Assembly: GCF_007859855.1 (NCBI RefSeq)
Contig: NZ_SJPK01000001.1
Span: 552,091 to 616,090 of the forward strand
Source: Allorhodopirellula solitaria
Lineage (GTDB): Bacteria; Planctomycetota; Planctomycetia; Pirellulales; Pirellulaceae
DNA length: 64,000 bases
Reading direction: 5' to 3'
The notes under the pieces: generated by a model
What the model was told of the DNA's origin: nothing
Seen by the model: only the letters and a program-made list of their open reading frames with translations
Database searches by the model: none
Part shown: positions 42,858-52,470 of the stretch, piece by piece
Layout: each line of letters starts with the position of its first letter
Position numbering within the stretch: the stretch's first letter is position 1
Program-made: the position numbers and the translations under genes

Positions 42858-44339
42858 TCAGGCAATGATCTCCGTCACCACTCGGCTTGGGTTCACCCCC
42901 GTCAACTTCTGGTCGAGCCCCTGGTAGGGGAACGTGAGTCGAGAGTGATCGATCCCGAGCAGGTGAAGCATGGTCGCATGCAGATCACGAACATGCACGG
43001 GATTTTCGATGATATTGTAACTGAACTCATCTGTTTTGCCGTACCGCATCCCGCCTCGAACACCGCCGCCTGCGATCCACGCGGTGAAGCAGCGGGGGTG
43101 ATGGTCGCGGCCGTAAATATCGTGAGTGAGCTGGCCCTGACAATAGATCGTGCGGCCGAACTCGCCGGCAAAGACCACCATCGTGTCTTCTAGCAACCCG
43201 TGACGTTCCAGGTCAGTCAGGAGGGCGCTGGTCGGTTGATCGACGTCTTGGCACTGGGCGATCAAGTTCGGCGGCAGGCTGCTGTGATGGTCCCAGCCCC
43301 GGTGGAAGAGCTGGATGAAACGAACGTCACGCTGCGCCATCCGGCGGGCGAGCAAACAGTTGCGGGCGTACGAACCAGGCTTATCGATGTCCGGGCCGTA
43401 CATCGCGAGCGTCTCAGCGGATTCACCGGAGATGTCCGTCAATTCCGGAACGGACGTCTGCATTCGAAACGCCATCTCTTGTTGAGCGATCGTGGTTTGG
43501 ATCTCGGGATCACCAATCTCGCCAAAGTGTTTCTGGTTGAGGGTTCCCAGGCTGTCGAGCATCCGGCGGCGGACATTGGCATCGACACCCCGAGGGTTGG
43601 ATAGAAAGAGAACCGGATCCCCTGCCGTTTGAAAGCTGGTGCCCTGATGTTTCGACGGCAGAAACCCGCTGCCCCATAAGCGTGAATACAGCCCCTGTAC
43701 GTTCACCTTGCCGCCCCAAAACGCGGACGGCATCACAACATAATCGGGCAAATCTTTGTTCAGCGTGCCCAACCCATAACTCAACCATGCTCCCATGCTC
43801 GGTTTGCCTGGAATCTCCGATCCGGTGCTGAACAGCGTCTTGCCGGGATCGTGATTGATCGAGTCGGTGTTCATCGAGTCGATAAAACAGAGCTTATCAG
43901 CCTGCGTCGACAGGTGCGGCAGCAACTCGCTCATCCAGAGCCCCGACTCTCCCGCCCGCGCAAACTTAAACTTGGTCGACGCGATTAGTTGCGACTGCCC
44001 TTTCGTCATCGCGGTGACGCGTTGCCCCTGGCTGACGGACGCCGGCAGTTCCTGTTTGAAGAACTTGTCCAGGTTGGGTTTGTAATCGAACAAATCCATC
44101 TGGCTCGGTCCGCCCGCCATGAACAGAAAAATGACCCGTTTCGCCTTGGGAGTGTGGTGACAACCGTGGGGAAGATTGGATGCCCCCGGAGCCGCCGATC
44201 CGCGTGCGTTAGCCGACTGAGACAAAAGCGACGCCATCGCGGCCGTCCCCAGTCCCATGCCGGCATTGGTGAGGAAACGGCGACGGTTGTCCATGACAGC
44301 CAAACCTTCGGGAGTGATCCCATTTTCTCGAGAGAGCAT
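42858..44339 (-). CDS. Tat-exported DUF1501 protein
   Basis: 493 residues. The Tat-type signal is NRRRFLTNAGMGLGTAAMASLL, about 16 residues in. DUF1501 features: RVIFLFMAGGPSQMDLFDYKP, CFIDSMNTDSINHDPGKTLF, MGAWLSYGLGTLNKDLPDYVV, FIQLFHRGWDHHSSLP, LLEDTMVVFAGEFGRTIYCQ and GRDHHPRCFTAWIAGGG. It keeps more His/Asp of the sulfatase-like fold than expected for a purely structural protein, but no activity is known. It is 3 bases downstream of its DUF1549/DUF1553 partner, so they are co-transcribed. Confidence 0.9.
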   Translation of the reverse strand: MLSRENGITPEGLAVMDNRRRFLTNAGMGLGTAAMASLLSQSANARGSAAPGASNLPHGCHHTPKAKRVIFLFMAGGPSQMDLFDYKPNLDKFFKQELPASVSQGQRVTAMTKGQSQLIASTKFKFARAGESGLWMSELLPHLSTQADKLCFIDSMNTDSINHDPGKTLFSTGSEIPGKPSMGAWLSYGLGTLNKDLPDYVVMPSAFWGGKVNVQGLYSRLWGSGFLPSKHQGTSFQTAGDPVLFLSNPRGVDANVRRRMLDSLGTLNQKHFGEIGDPEIQTTIAQQEMAFRMQTSVPELTDISGESAETLAMYGPDIDKPGSYARNCLLARRMAQRDVRFIQLFHRGWDHHSSLPPNLIAQCQDVDQPTSALLTDLERHGLLEDTMVVFAGEFGRTIYCQGQLTHDIYGRDHHPRCFTAWIAGGGVRGGMRYGKTDEFSYNIIENPVHVRDLHATMLHLLGIDHSRLTFPYQGLDQKLTGVNPSRVVTEIIA

Positions 44340-44342
44340 CGT

Positions 44343-46820
44343 TCAATCCTTGGTTTTGGTGATGTCGAGGTTGTACAGGGTGCTCGCGAGCATCGTCCAC
44401 GCTGCGAGTTCAGCCTGGCTATCCGCGTCTACTGCCGATTCAGTGGTGGTAGCGAGGGTGATATCCCGACAGACATCGGCGGCCAAATCGGGGGCAGTCT
44501 GATACTTCACAGTCAGATCGTCGAGCAGGGTTTGCAACACCGCCTTTTCCTGCTCATCGGGGAGTTGCGCGGTGACTGTTTCCCATAAAAACTCAAGTCG
44601 ATCCTGCTCGGGTTGCTCGAGGGTTTTCGCTGCCAATTGACCAGCCGCCTTGAGGTACTCGGGTTCATTGAGCAACAACAATGCTTGCAGCGGTGTGTTA
44701 GTACGTTCCCGCCGAGCAATGCAGGCATCTCGATTGGGAGCATTGAGAATCGTCATTTGTGGTGGCGGCATTGCACGCTTCCAAAACGTGTAGACGCTGC
44801 GGCGATAGATCGCGTCGCCTTGGTCGGGCCGAAAGACTTGACCGGTCATCGAAACCGCTTTCCACAATCCAGCGGGTTGCGGTGGTTTTACGGCGGGTCC
44901 GTACATCTTCTCAGATAGCAATCCACTGGTCGCGAGAATCTGATCTCGAATCATTTCAGCGTCGAGGCGATAACGTGATCCGCGAGCGAGCAGGCGATTC
45001 TCAGGGTCCGCTTGGAATTCTTCCGGGCTCGCATCGGATGCCTGGCGGTAGGCCTCCGACATGACGATTTGCTTGACGAGAGACTGGATGTCCCAGCCCG
45101 ACTCGGTAAATTCCACCGTCAGATGGTCGAGCAATTCGGGATGACTCGGCACACCACCTTGGTTGCCAAAGTCCTCCGATGTTTTGACGAGCCCCACGCC
45201 AAAGAACTGCTGCCAGAATCGGTTGACCGCCACGCGAGCGGTAAGCGGATTCTCCGGTTCAACGAACCACTCGGCCAAGTCCATGCGGCTGGCCACGTCG
45301 CCCGCAGTCTCGAGCGGCGGGAGGAAACCTGGGGTGCCGCGTGTGACCTGCTCGCCGAGAACGTCGTACTGGCCGCGAGTGCGGACGTACGTCGGCCGAA
45401 CCTCGCTGCGTTCCTTCATCACCATCGCTCGGGTGACTTGACCGTCAACCTTTTCACGCTGCTTTTGCAGCTCCTTGAATTTACTGTTGAGCGTTTCGGA
45501 CTCTGCGTCCTCCTGCGATTCGTCGATCTGTTGCTGCACTGCGGCGAGTTCAGAATCAAGTTGTGCAAGCCGCTCTGCTTGCTCTGGCGTCGGAAAGGAA
45601 TCAAAGGGCGGTTGTAGACCGTTTTTGGGGCGAGCCCTCGTCTCAGGTGCCGCGTCGATGTTGTCGAAAAAAGCGTAAAGTGAGTAGAAATCCTTCTGCG
45701 TGATCGGATCAAACTTATGATCGTGGCACTGGGCACACTGCACAGTCAGGCCCATGAACGCGGTACTGACGGCGGTGATGCGGTCGACCACGTTCTTGAA
45801 CTGGCTCTCCTCCGGCAACGCCGTGCCGACGTCGATGATCAGATGCAAACGATTAAACGCCGAGGCGATCAATTGGTCATCGGACGGTTCCGGGTATAGA
45901 TCTCCGGCGATCTGATAGCGGAGGAAATCGTCGTAGGGCAAATTGTCGTTGAATGCACGAATGACCCAATCGCGATAGGCCACGTTGTTGCGATAGAAGT
46001 CCTTGTGCATGCCGTTGGTATCGGCGAAACGCACCAAGTCCAACCAATACCGAGCCATGTGCTCGCCGTACTCCGGGCGGCTGATCAGTTGATCGATGCA
46101 TTCTTCCCAAGCCCGCTCGGGGGAGTCCTCGTAGGCCGCGAGGAATTCGTCGACCTCCGAAAGCGTCGGCGGCAAACCTGTCAAATCGAAGGTCACACGC
46201 CGGATCAAGGTGCGGGGGTCGGCTTGCGAGGCCGGTTGCAAACCCTTCTTCTCAAGTTGATTGAGCACAAAGGCATCGACAGGGGAATCGCTCCAAGTGC
46301 TGTTCTCAGGAGTCGGAATTTCGGGAGCCGATGGAGGTGAAAACGCCCAGAATTGTTCGTACTCACCGCCTTGTTCGATCCAGCGACGGATCAGCGATTG
46401 CTCTTCGGCGGTCAGCGGTTCCAAATGCGAATCCGTCGGCGGCATTCGCATCTCGTCATCATCGGTGCTGATCCGGTTCCAAACCTCACTATCCTCGGGG
46501 GAGCCTGGTTCGATCGCGTAGTTCAGCGCCCCCTCATCGCCGTCAGGCATATCAAGACGTAACCCCGCTTCACGCGACTCCGCATCGGGGCCGTGACAGG
46601 CAAAGCATTTTTCCGAGATCAGCGGTCGGATATCACGTCCAAATGATACCGCTGTGTCGGTCGCGGGCGACTCCTGAGCGGCCTCGGACGAAGTGTCCGA
46701 AATTTGGGAGGCATCGTCTGCATCGACGGAGATGGATACGACGGCTACCGCCAGCGCTGTGCAGATGCCAGCGGCCTGGCCCAAACGGCTGGCTCGAAAA
46801 CGACAAAGGGGAGTATTCAT
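44343..46820 (-). CDS. Exported cytochrome-like PSCyt1/DUF1549/DUF1553 protein
   Basis: 825 residues with a signal peptide (GICTALAVAVVSISVDA). PSCyt1 with the haem motif CFACH (about 72-76) is followed by DUF1549 (RRVTFDLTGLPPTLSEVDEFL, RYWLDLVRFADTNGMHKD, QCAQCHDHKFDPITQKDFYSLYAFF). A helical spacer (about 430-480) leads to DUF1553 (NPLTARVAVNRFWQQFFGVGLV, GVPSHPELLDHLTVEF, LLLLNEPEYLKAAGQ). Unlike the copy at 8133-10997 it has no golvesin-like insertion. It forms a pair with the DUF1501 gene. Confidence 0.9.
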   Translation of the reverse strand: MNTPLCRFRASRLGQAAGICTALAVAVVSISVDADDASQISDTSSEAAQESPATDTAVSFGRDIRPLISEKCFACHGPDAESREAGLRLDMPDGDEGALNYAIEPGSPEDSEVWNRISTDDDEMRMPPTDSHLEPLTAEEQSLIRRWIEQGGEYEQFWAFSPPSAPEIPTPENSTWSDSPVDAFVLNQLEKKGLQPASQADPRTLIRRVTFDLTGLPPTLSEVDEFLAAYEDSPERAWEECIDQLISRPEYGEHMARYWLDLVRFADTNGMHKDFYRNNVAYRDWVIRAFNDNLPYDDFLRYQIAGDLYPEPSDDQLIASAFNRLHLIIDVGTALPEESQFKNVVDRITAVSTAFMGLTVQCAQCHDHKFDPITQKDFYSLYAFFDNIDAAPETRARPKNGLQPPFDSFPTPEQAERLAQLDSELAAVQQQIDESQEDAESETLNSKFKELQKQREKVDGQVTRAMVMKERSEVRPTYVRTRGQYDVLGEQVTRGTPGFLPPLETAGDVASRMDLAEWFVEPENPLTARVAVNRFWQQFFGVGLVKTSEDFGNQGGVPSHPELLDHLTVEFTESGWDIQSLVKQIVMSEAYRQASDASPEEFQADPENRLLARGSRYRLDAEMIRDQILATSGLLSEKMYGPAVKPPQPAGLWKAVSMTGQVFRPDQGDAIYRRSVYTFWKRAMPPPQMTILNAPNRDACIARRERTNTPLQALLLLNEPEYLKAAGQLAAKTLEQPEQDRLEFLWETVTAQLPDEQEKAVLQTLLDDLTVKYQTAPDLAADVCRDITLATTTESAVDADSQAELAAWTMLASTLYNLDITKTKD

Positions 46821-47103
46821 GCTGGCCTATTCTAGCGGTGAGCCCACGGACTTCAACGCGCGGCAGGTTTGATTTTGAGTGCGGCGGACTGGGATAGATT
46901 GACGCCGCCCAATCGGTTCGGACACCTGATTGTAGCGGAAACTCTCTGCTCGATTGCCGCGATTCTCGCTTTGCATCGATACGGCGAGAGCGTGCCCTCG
47001 AGAAGACAAGCCATCCGGCGCGGCGTCTCCGTTGGCAGCCTCACCCGCACCGACTGTGCCATTTCCGACGTGCTACGCGCCGAGAGCCGGTTGCGTGCCA
47101 GGC

Positions 47104-48912
47104 TTAGACCAATCCGTACCACCACGAGAGCGTCACCATGGTGGTGACGAACACGAGTAGGCTCAGTGGGAAGCCGAGAGCGAGGTAGTCTCGCAGCTCA
47201 TAGCCACCGACGCTGTAGACCATCGTATTGGTTTGATATCCAAATGGCGTCAGGAAACTCGCTGATGCCGCAACCATCACACAGACGACTAGCGGCGTGG
47301 GATCCATGTGCAGTCCCGTCGCGGCGGACCAGGCGATCTGGAACATGATGACAGCAGCGGCACTATTGGTGACCAGTTCCGTGCAGAACACAGTCGCGAT
47401 GTAGACGGCAACCAGCATTTTCAACGGGTTCCCGCCGGCAAACTGCAGGAGCCCGCCAGCGATTGTCTCCGCCGCGCCGCTCATTCGCATCGCTTCACCG
47501 ATCCCGATGGCCGAGCCGATAATGATGAGCACGGACCAGTCCACACTGCGCCTCGCTTCGCTCGTCGTGCAGCATCGGAACGCGATCATCGCGACGGCTG
47601 CGAGCATGGCGGAGGTCAGGATCTCCATCCACCCCAGTGCCGCGACGAGCACCATGGCGGTTGTGATCGTGATCGCAAGAATCGCCTTTTCATGCCGGCG
47701 AACTTCACCACGCTCCACGCGGCTGACCAGATAGAAGTCCTTCGAACTGCGTTGGCGATGCACGAATGACGGTGAGGCTTCGAGCAGAAGCACGTCGCCG
47801 GGCTCGATCCGGACATCGCCGAGTTTCCCCATCAACCGCCGTCCACCACGGGCAACCGCAACAACGGCAGCGTTGTAGTTGGAGCGAAACTTTCCTTCGC
47901 GGATTGTTTTGCCAATCAGCGAGCACTGGGTACTGACGACGGCCTCGATCAGGGTGCGCTGCCAAGCGGGAACCTCGAGCTTTCTGGATTGCTCGTCAGG
48001 GGTCGTCAGGCCGCGGATTTTCCTCAGGTCGACGACGCTCTCGAGAGCGCCGACGAGGATCAGGATATCATCACCATAGATCCGTTGGTCCGGTTTGGCG
48101 GCTTCGATACGACCATCTGCCCGCTGGATCTCGGCCACGTAGAGCCCGGGCAGAGCCCGCAGACCGGCCTGTTGGATCGTCTTGCCAACCAGCGGCCCGA
48201 GTGGAATGACCTGCATTTCCACCGTGTATTTTTGAGGGTCATCACTGACGCTCACCGGTGGTTTGCGTTCGGGCAGGATCCATTTCGACGCGTAGATCAA
48301 GTAGATCAGACCGATCAGGGTTGCCGGTAGGCCAGCGATCGCAGGGGTGAAGAAGCCCAATGTGGCCCCCTCGACTTGTTTCTCGGCGAAAAGATCGCGG
48401 ATGATCAAATTGGTGCTGGTCCCCATCAAGGTGCACATCCCCCCCAAGATGGCCGCATAGGACATCGGCAGCAGCAGACGACTGGGACTGGCCCCGATCC
48501 GTTTACTAACGTCGTGCACGACGGGCAGCAACGCTGCGACGACCGGGGTGTTGTTAAGAAACCCTGACAAGGCGGCAACCGGCACGAGAATCCGTATCAG
48601 GGCGCTTCGCAGCCCTTTGACACCTCCGAGCAACCAGCCGGTGGCGTATTCTGTTCCACCGGTCAGCTCCAGACCTGAGACGATGGCGAACAGCAGGCCA
48701 ATCGTGACGAGCCCCTTATTGCCGAATCCAGCGACAGCTTCGCTCGGAGAGGGCAGTTTGTCGGTGCCGCTAAGGTCTTGGGCCAACACCAGGACTGCCA
48801 AACCGGCCAACGCGAGCAGATCGGTCGCAGCCAATCGCATCGCCAGACTGACCAACAAACCGGCGGCGACAGCGAGCGTCAACCACATCTGCCAATCGGT
48901 CGGTAGCATCAT
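47104..48912 (-). CDS. SLC13-family permease with two RCK_C (TrkA-C) domains
   Basis: 602 residues from the ATG at 48912 (or 48909); the frame to 48972 adds non-membrane residues. About ten hydrophobic segments are split by a cytoplasmic insert (about 210-380) with two TrkA-C modules, IPLGPLVGKTIQQAGLRALPG and STQCSLIGKTIREGKFRSNYN, each ending in GDD/GDVLLL. FLNNTPVVAALLPVV (about 115) and TELVTNSAAAVIMFQIAWS (near 525) match the SLC13/DASS substrate and sodium-binding hairpin motif. It probably imports a sulfate- or dicarboxylate-like anion. Confidence 0.88.
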   Translation of the reverse strand: MMLPTDWQMWLTLAVAAGLLVSLAMRLAATDLLALAGLAVLVLAQDLSGTDKLPSPSEAVAGFGNKGLVTIGLLFAIVSGLELTGGTEYATGWLLGGVKGLRSALIRILVPVAALSGFLNNTPVVAALLPVVHDVSKRIGASPSRLLLPMSYAAILGGMCTLMGTSTNLIIRDLFAEKQVEGATLGFFTPAIAGLPATLIGLIYLIYASKWILPERKPPVSVSDDPQKYTVEMQVIPLGPLVGKTIQQAGLRALPGLYVAEIQRADGRIEAAKPDQRIYGDDILILVGALESVVDLRKIRGLTTPDEQSRKLEVPAWQRTLIEAVVSTQCSLIGKTIREGKFRSNYNAAVVAVARGGRRLMGKLGDVRIEPGDVLLLEASPSFVHRQRSSKDFYLVSRVERGEVRRHEKAILAITITTAMVLVAALGWMEILTSAMLAAVAMIAFRCCTTSEARRSVDWSVLIIIGSAIGIGEAMRMSGAAETIAGGLLQFAGGNPLKMLVAVYIATVFCTELVTNSAAAVIMFQIAWSAATGLHMDPTPLVVCVMVAASASFLTPFGYQTNTMVYSVGGYELRDYLALGFPLSLLVFVTTMVTLSWWYGLV

Positions 48913-49069
48913 CAATCGAGTGTTTCTAGGAGGGGAGGGCAAGATAATCGGGTGGCAGTGCTCTCGGAACACAGCTTAATTCAAAACCCCGATATCGTCG
49001 CCTCTGAATTGTCACTAAACTAGCCCCCGACCCTCTACCGCCCTCTCCCTCCCTCCCAACGCCCGCCTC
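48913..49069. promoter_or_regulatory. Divergent promoter region of the permease and DUF3311/symporter genes
   Basis: 157 bases between divergent starts. No convincing -35/-10 or operator can be fixed by eye. Confidence 0.3.
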
Positions 49070-49417
49070 ATGTCTGAAACACCTCAGTCTCCTGCAGCGG
49101 TTGCTCCGCTGAGCTCCAGTCCGGCGCAAACATCGCGTCGCGGTCCATGGATCATTGCCGCCCTCGTTATTTTGTTGCTCATCTTGCACCAGGACAATTG
49201 GTTCTGGACCGACGGAACACTCGTGTTCGGGTTCCTTCCCATCGGACTGTTTTGGCACGCCTGCATCTCGATTGGTGCATCGCTGACGTGGTTTCTCTCG
49301 ACCAAGATCGCCTGGCCGATCGATCCGGAGCTGGAGTCGGTCCTGGTTCCTGATACCGACGCGCCGGCCTCGACCGCCCCGCATGATCAAACCGCCGGAC
49401 AGGGGGAAGAGAAATGA
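49070..49417 (+). CDS. Small DUF3311-like membrane protein paired with the sodium symporter
   Basis: 115 residues with two hydrophobic segments (WIIAALVILLLILHQ, FGFLPIGLFWHACISIGASLTWFL) and soluble Pro/Ala-rich ends. A small two-helix protein overlapping the start of a sodium:solute symporter by 4 bases is the arrangement seen for DUF3311/symporter pairs, like the YhdT-PanF accessory subunit. It probably helps assembly or function of the symporter. Confidence 0.7.
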   Translation: MSETPQSPAAVAPLSSSPAQTSRRGPWIIAALVILLLILHQDNWFWTDGTLVFGFLPIGLFWHACISIGASLTWFLSTKIAWPIDPELESVLVPDTDAPASTAPHDQTAGQGEEK

Positions 49418-51081
49418 TGGTTCTTAGTCATTTTCAAGCGTTCATCGCCCAAGCCGCAGCCGCCGACGGTGGCTGGTTGGCCCATCGAGGCTTGCCTCAA
49501 TTCATAATCATCCTGATCTATCTTTCCCTGCTGCTGTTGCTGGGGGTTTTCTCCAGTCGTCTGTTTAAGGGGACAAAGGAGGATTATCAGGTAGCCAGCC
49601 ATTCGATCGGCCCGTTCCTGTTGTTGATGAGCATTTTTGGCACAACGATGACGGCATTTGCCCTCGTCGGCAGTAGCAGTGAAGCGTTCAAGGAGGGCAT
49701 CGGGGTGTACGGGATGCTCGCCAGTAGCAGTGGGATCATCCACTCGCTTTGCTTCTTTGTCATCGGAGTGAAAGTTTGGAAAGTCGCTCGCGTGCGTGGT
49801 TACACGACACAGATCGAGTTTTTCCGTGATCGGCTCGATAGCGATTTCATCGGCTTGTTGCTCTTTCCGATTCTCGTCGGACTCGTCATCCCCTATTTGC
49901 TCGTTGGCGTGATTGGTGGTGGAACCGTGATCCAAACGCTGACCGCGGGGTTGTCACCGGACTGGTTCCCCGTCCTGTTGCCCGACGGGTCACCCAACCG
50001 CGGAGTCCACGGCGGAGTCCCGCCCTGGCTCGGTGCGTTATTGATTTGCAGCGTCGTGCTCGTCTATGTCTTCATGGGCGGGATGCGAGGAACGACATGG
50101 GCCAATACGTTTCAAACGATGGTGTTCATGATTCTCGGTGTGGTGACGTTCATTATGATCGCCAATCGGCTCGGCGGCCAAGTCAACTTTATGGACAACC
50201 TACGGGTCTTGGGAGAGTCGATCCCTGAGAACCGGGCGACGCGATCGGAGATGAGCAAGAGCCTGTTCTTCACTTACCTGTTGATCCCGTTATCAGTGGG
50301 GATGTTCCCGCACTTATTCCAGCACTGGATGACGGCCAAGAGCGCCGCCTCGTTCAAGATTCCGCTGATTTGTCACCCGCTGTTCATCATGATCGTCTGG
50401 GTCCCCTGCGTGCTCGTCGGGGTCTGGGCCACAGGCGAATTGGCACCCAGTCTGCCGCTGATTCCTGGAACCGACAAAGTCAACGCGAATGCAGTGTTGC
50501 CGTTCCTGGTGAAAACCCAGACCGGCCCCGTGCTTGGTGGGCTCCTCGCGGCAGGCATTCTGGCGGCGATCATGTCGAGTTTGGATAGTCAGTTTCTGTG
50601 TATCGGCACGATTTTTAGTAACGACATCTACACGCACTACCGTGGCGCGGAGAATGTCAGCGATCAACAACAGGTGTTCTCGACGCGGATGTTCATCATC
50701 GGAGTGGTCGCGGTGACCTATTTCCTCAGCCTCGACAATCCGACGAGCGTCTTCGCCTTAGGTGTCTGGTGCTTCAGTGGGTTCAGCGCCCTATTCCCAG
50801 TCGTCTTCTTGGCCCTGTATTGGCGTGGTCTCAGCGCTGCTGGCGCGATCAGCGGCGTGTTCGCAGCAATTATTAGTTGGAGCATGCTGTTCTACCACGG
50901 TGTTCATTCACCCGAAGGACTGCGCGAGTTCAAGTTCCCCGTGAGTATCGGGGGCGAGGAGTATCTGATCATGCCGGTCGTGGTGATGTTCTTCAGCTGC
51001 TTGATCACAACTGTCGTCGTCTCCTGGGTGACTCCGAAACCCAATCAAGAGACCTTGGCAAAGTTCTTCAAGCCAGCTTGA
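49414..51081 (+). CDS. Sodium:solute symporter (SSS family)
   Basis: 555 residues with about thirteen hydrophobic segments. The family core shows FGTTMTAFALVGSSSEAFKEGIGVYGMLASSSGI in helices 2-3, GGMRGTTWANTFQTMVFMILG (the usual GGxxAVxxTDxxQ region), and VLGGLLAAGILAAIMSSLDSQFLCIGTIFSNDIY, where the SSLDSQ segment is near the sodium site. The transported solute cannot be named. The start overlaps the DUF3311-like gene by ATGA. Confidence 0.9.
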   Translation: MMVLSHFQAFIAQAAAADGGWLAHRGLPQFIIILIYLSLLLLLGVFSSRLFKGTKEDYQVASHSIGPFLLLMSIFGTTMTAFALVGSSSEAFKEGIGVYGMLASSSGIIHSLCFFVIGVKVWKVARVRGYTTQIEFFRDRLDSDFIGLLLFPILVGLVIPYLLVGVIGGGTVIQTLTAGLSPDWFPVLLPDGSPNRGVHGGVPPWLGALLICSVVLVYVFMGGMRGTTWANTFQTMVFMILGVVTFIMIANRLGGQVNFMDNLRVLGESIPENRATRSEMSKSLFFTYLLIPLSVGMFPHLFQHWMTAKSAASFKIPLICHPLFIMIVWVPCVLVGVWATGELAPSLPLIPGTDKVNANAVLPFLVKTQTGPVLGGLLAAGILAAIMSSLDSQFLCIGTIFSNDIYTHYRGAENVSDQQQVFSTRMFIIGVVAVTYFLSLDNPTSVFALGVWCFSGFSALFPVVFLALYWRGLSAAGAISGVFAAIISWSMLFYHGVHSPEGLREFKFPVSIGGEEYLIMPVVVMFFSCLITTVVVSWVTPKPNQETLAKFFKPA

Positions 51082-51169
51082 TACCGTTGCCAATGGCTGA
51101 TTTTTCTTTTCGCGGTTTGGGTGCCTCACCTCGACCGACCTATGCATTCAACCGACCGAGATATTCCTG

Positions 51170-52357
51170 GTGAACTACGAAACCATCCACTCCGCGGAAC
51201 AGCTTGCTGACTTTTGCGAGCGAATTTCGGAGGAGCCCGTGATCGGGTTCGACACGGAATTTGTGTCGGAGGATTGCTATCGACCCGAGTTGTGCCTGAT
51301 TCAGGTCGCCGCGGGAGAGCACCTCGCGATCATCGATCCTTATCCCACCGGCGACACGCAACCCTTTTGGGATCTGTTGGTGCAGCCGGGACGGACGGTG
51401 GTGGCTCATGCGGCACGCGAAGAAATTCGGTTTGCCTATCGGTTCACCGGCAAACCGATTGCGGGTTTGTTCGACACACAACTCGCCGCGGCGTTCGTGG
51501 GTATCGAATACCCAGCGTCCCTCGGAACGTTGGTGCAGAAACTCTGCGGGGTGACGTTACCCAAGGGTGAGGCGCGAACGAATTGGCGCCATCGTCCATT
51601 GACGACCGAGCAGTTGACCTACGCACTGCATGATGTCACCAAACTCCGCGAGATGCACGATCTGCTCCGCGCTGATCTTGATGGACTCGACCGGATGTCC
51701 TGGGTGGAGGAGGAAACTCAGCGATTGCAACAGAAGGTCATCGACTCCGAATCTGCTGAAAAATGGCAACGCGTCAGTGGCAGTTCGGGATTGAAGCCAC
51801 GTCAACTGGAGATTGTCCGCCAACTCTGGCGGTGGCGGGAAGCGGTCGCCAAAGACAAAGATCGCATTCCACGTCGGATCATGCGTGACGATTTGATCGT
51901 CGAACTCGCCAAACGCGGATCCTCCAACGTTGCTAAGATTCGCAGTATCCGAGGACTCGAACGACGCAATTTCCGTGATCAGTATGATGAAATCGCCGCT
52001 GCGATCGAGACTGGACTACGCGTTCCCGAAGACGACCTGCCACGCCGATCACGCGGCCGAATTCGCTCCGCCTCGCCGATGCTGAGCCAGTTTCTTTCGA
52101 CAGCGATTGCATGTATCAGTCGACAGCACAAGATCGCACCGGCCATTGTTGGCAACTCGGACGATGTCAAGGATCTGCTTGCCTACGAATTGACTCCTCG
52201 ACGTGGTGCGACTTTACCAGCGCTTCTCGAGGGTTGGCGGGGAGACATCGTGGGCAAGAACTTCCGCAAGATACTCGCCGGTGATCTGGCCATTCGAGTG
52301 GCGGACTTGAGTGAAGACCAACCGCTCGAGTTCTTCGATTGCGAGACGTCGACTTAA
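51170..52357 (+). CDS. rnd: Ribonuclease D
   Basis: 395 residues from a GTG at 51170. The DEDD 3'-5' exonuclease domain (about 1-175) has IGFDTEFVSEDCY (DxE), VVAHAAREEIRFAYRF, LFDTQLAAAFVG and YALHDVTKLREMHDLL (final Asp; the Tyr of DEDDy). An HRDC domain follows at about 205-285 (LKPRQLEIVRQLWRWREAVAKDKDRIPRRIMRDD). It trims tRNA precursor 3' ends in known bacteria. A terminator-like hairpin follows the gene. Confidence 0.93.
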   Translation: MNYETIHSAEQLADFCERISEEPVIGFDTEFVSEDCYRPELCLIQVAAGEHLAIIDPYPTGDTQPFWDLLVQPGRTVVAHAAREEIRFAYRFTGKPIAGLFDTQLAAAFVGIEYPASLGTLVQKLCGVTLPKGEARTNWRHRPLTTEQLTYALHDVTKLREMHDLLRADLDGLDRMSWVEEETQRLQQKVIDSESAEKWQRVSGSSGLKPRQLEIVRQLWRWREAVAKDKDRIPRRIMRDDLIVELAKRGSSNVAKIRSIRGLERRNFRDQYDEIAAAIETGLRVPEDDLPRRSRGRIRSASPMLSQFLSTAIACISRQHKIAPAIVGNSDDVKDLLAYELTPRRGATLPALLEGWRGDIVGKNFRKILAGDLAIRVADLSEDQPLEFFDCETST

Positions 52358-52404
52358 CCGCACGCTGGGATCACGGTTCGGTGGCAAACCAAATGGTGTT
52401 GCTG

Positions 52405-52442
52405 GTCCCTGGCGGACACTCGTTCGTTAGGGACGCATTTTT
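52405..52442 (+). terminator. Rho-independent-like terminator after rnd
   Basis: GTCCCT/AGGGAC arms extend through G-U pairs to a 12-bp stem with a CACTCG loop, followed by GCATTTTT. It starts 47 bases after the rnd stop. This is the best intrinsic terminator in the window. Confidence 0.6.
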
Positions 52443-52470
52443 GTAAGATGATTGGATGCGAGAGCCATGC

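Noticed and set aside
46869-47147. Forward frame of 92 codons between the DUF1553 and permease genes
   Set aside because: TTG start, no motif, and it runs into the 3' end of the permease gene; nothing else seen in this 283-base gap.
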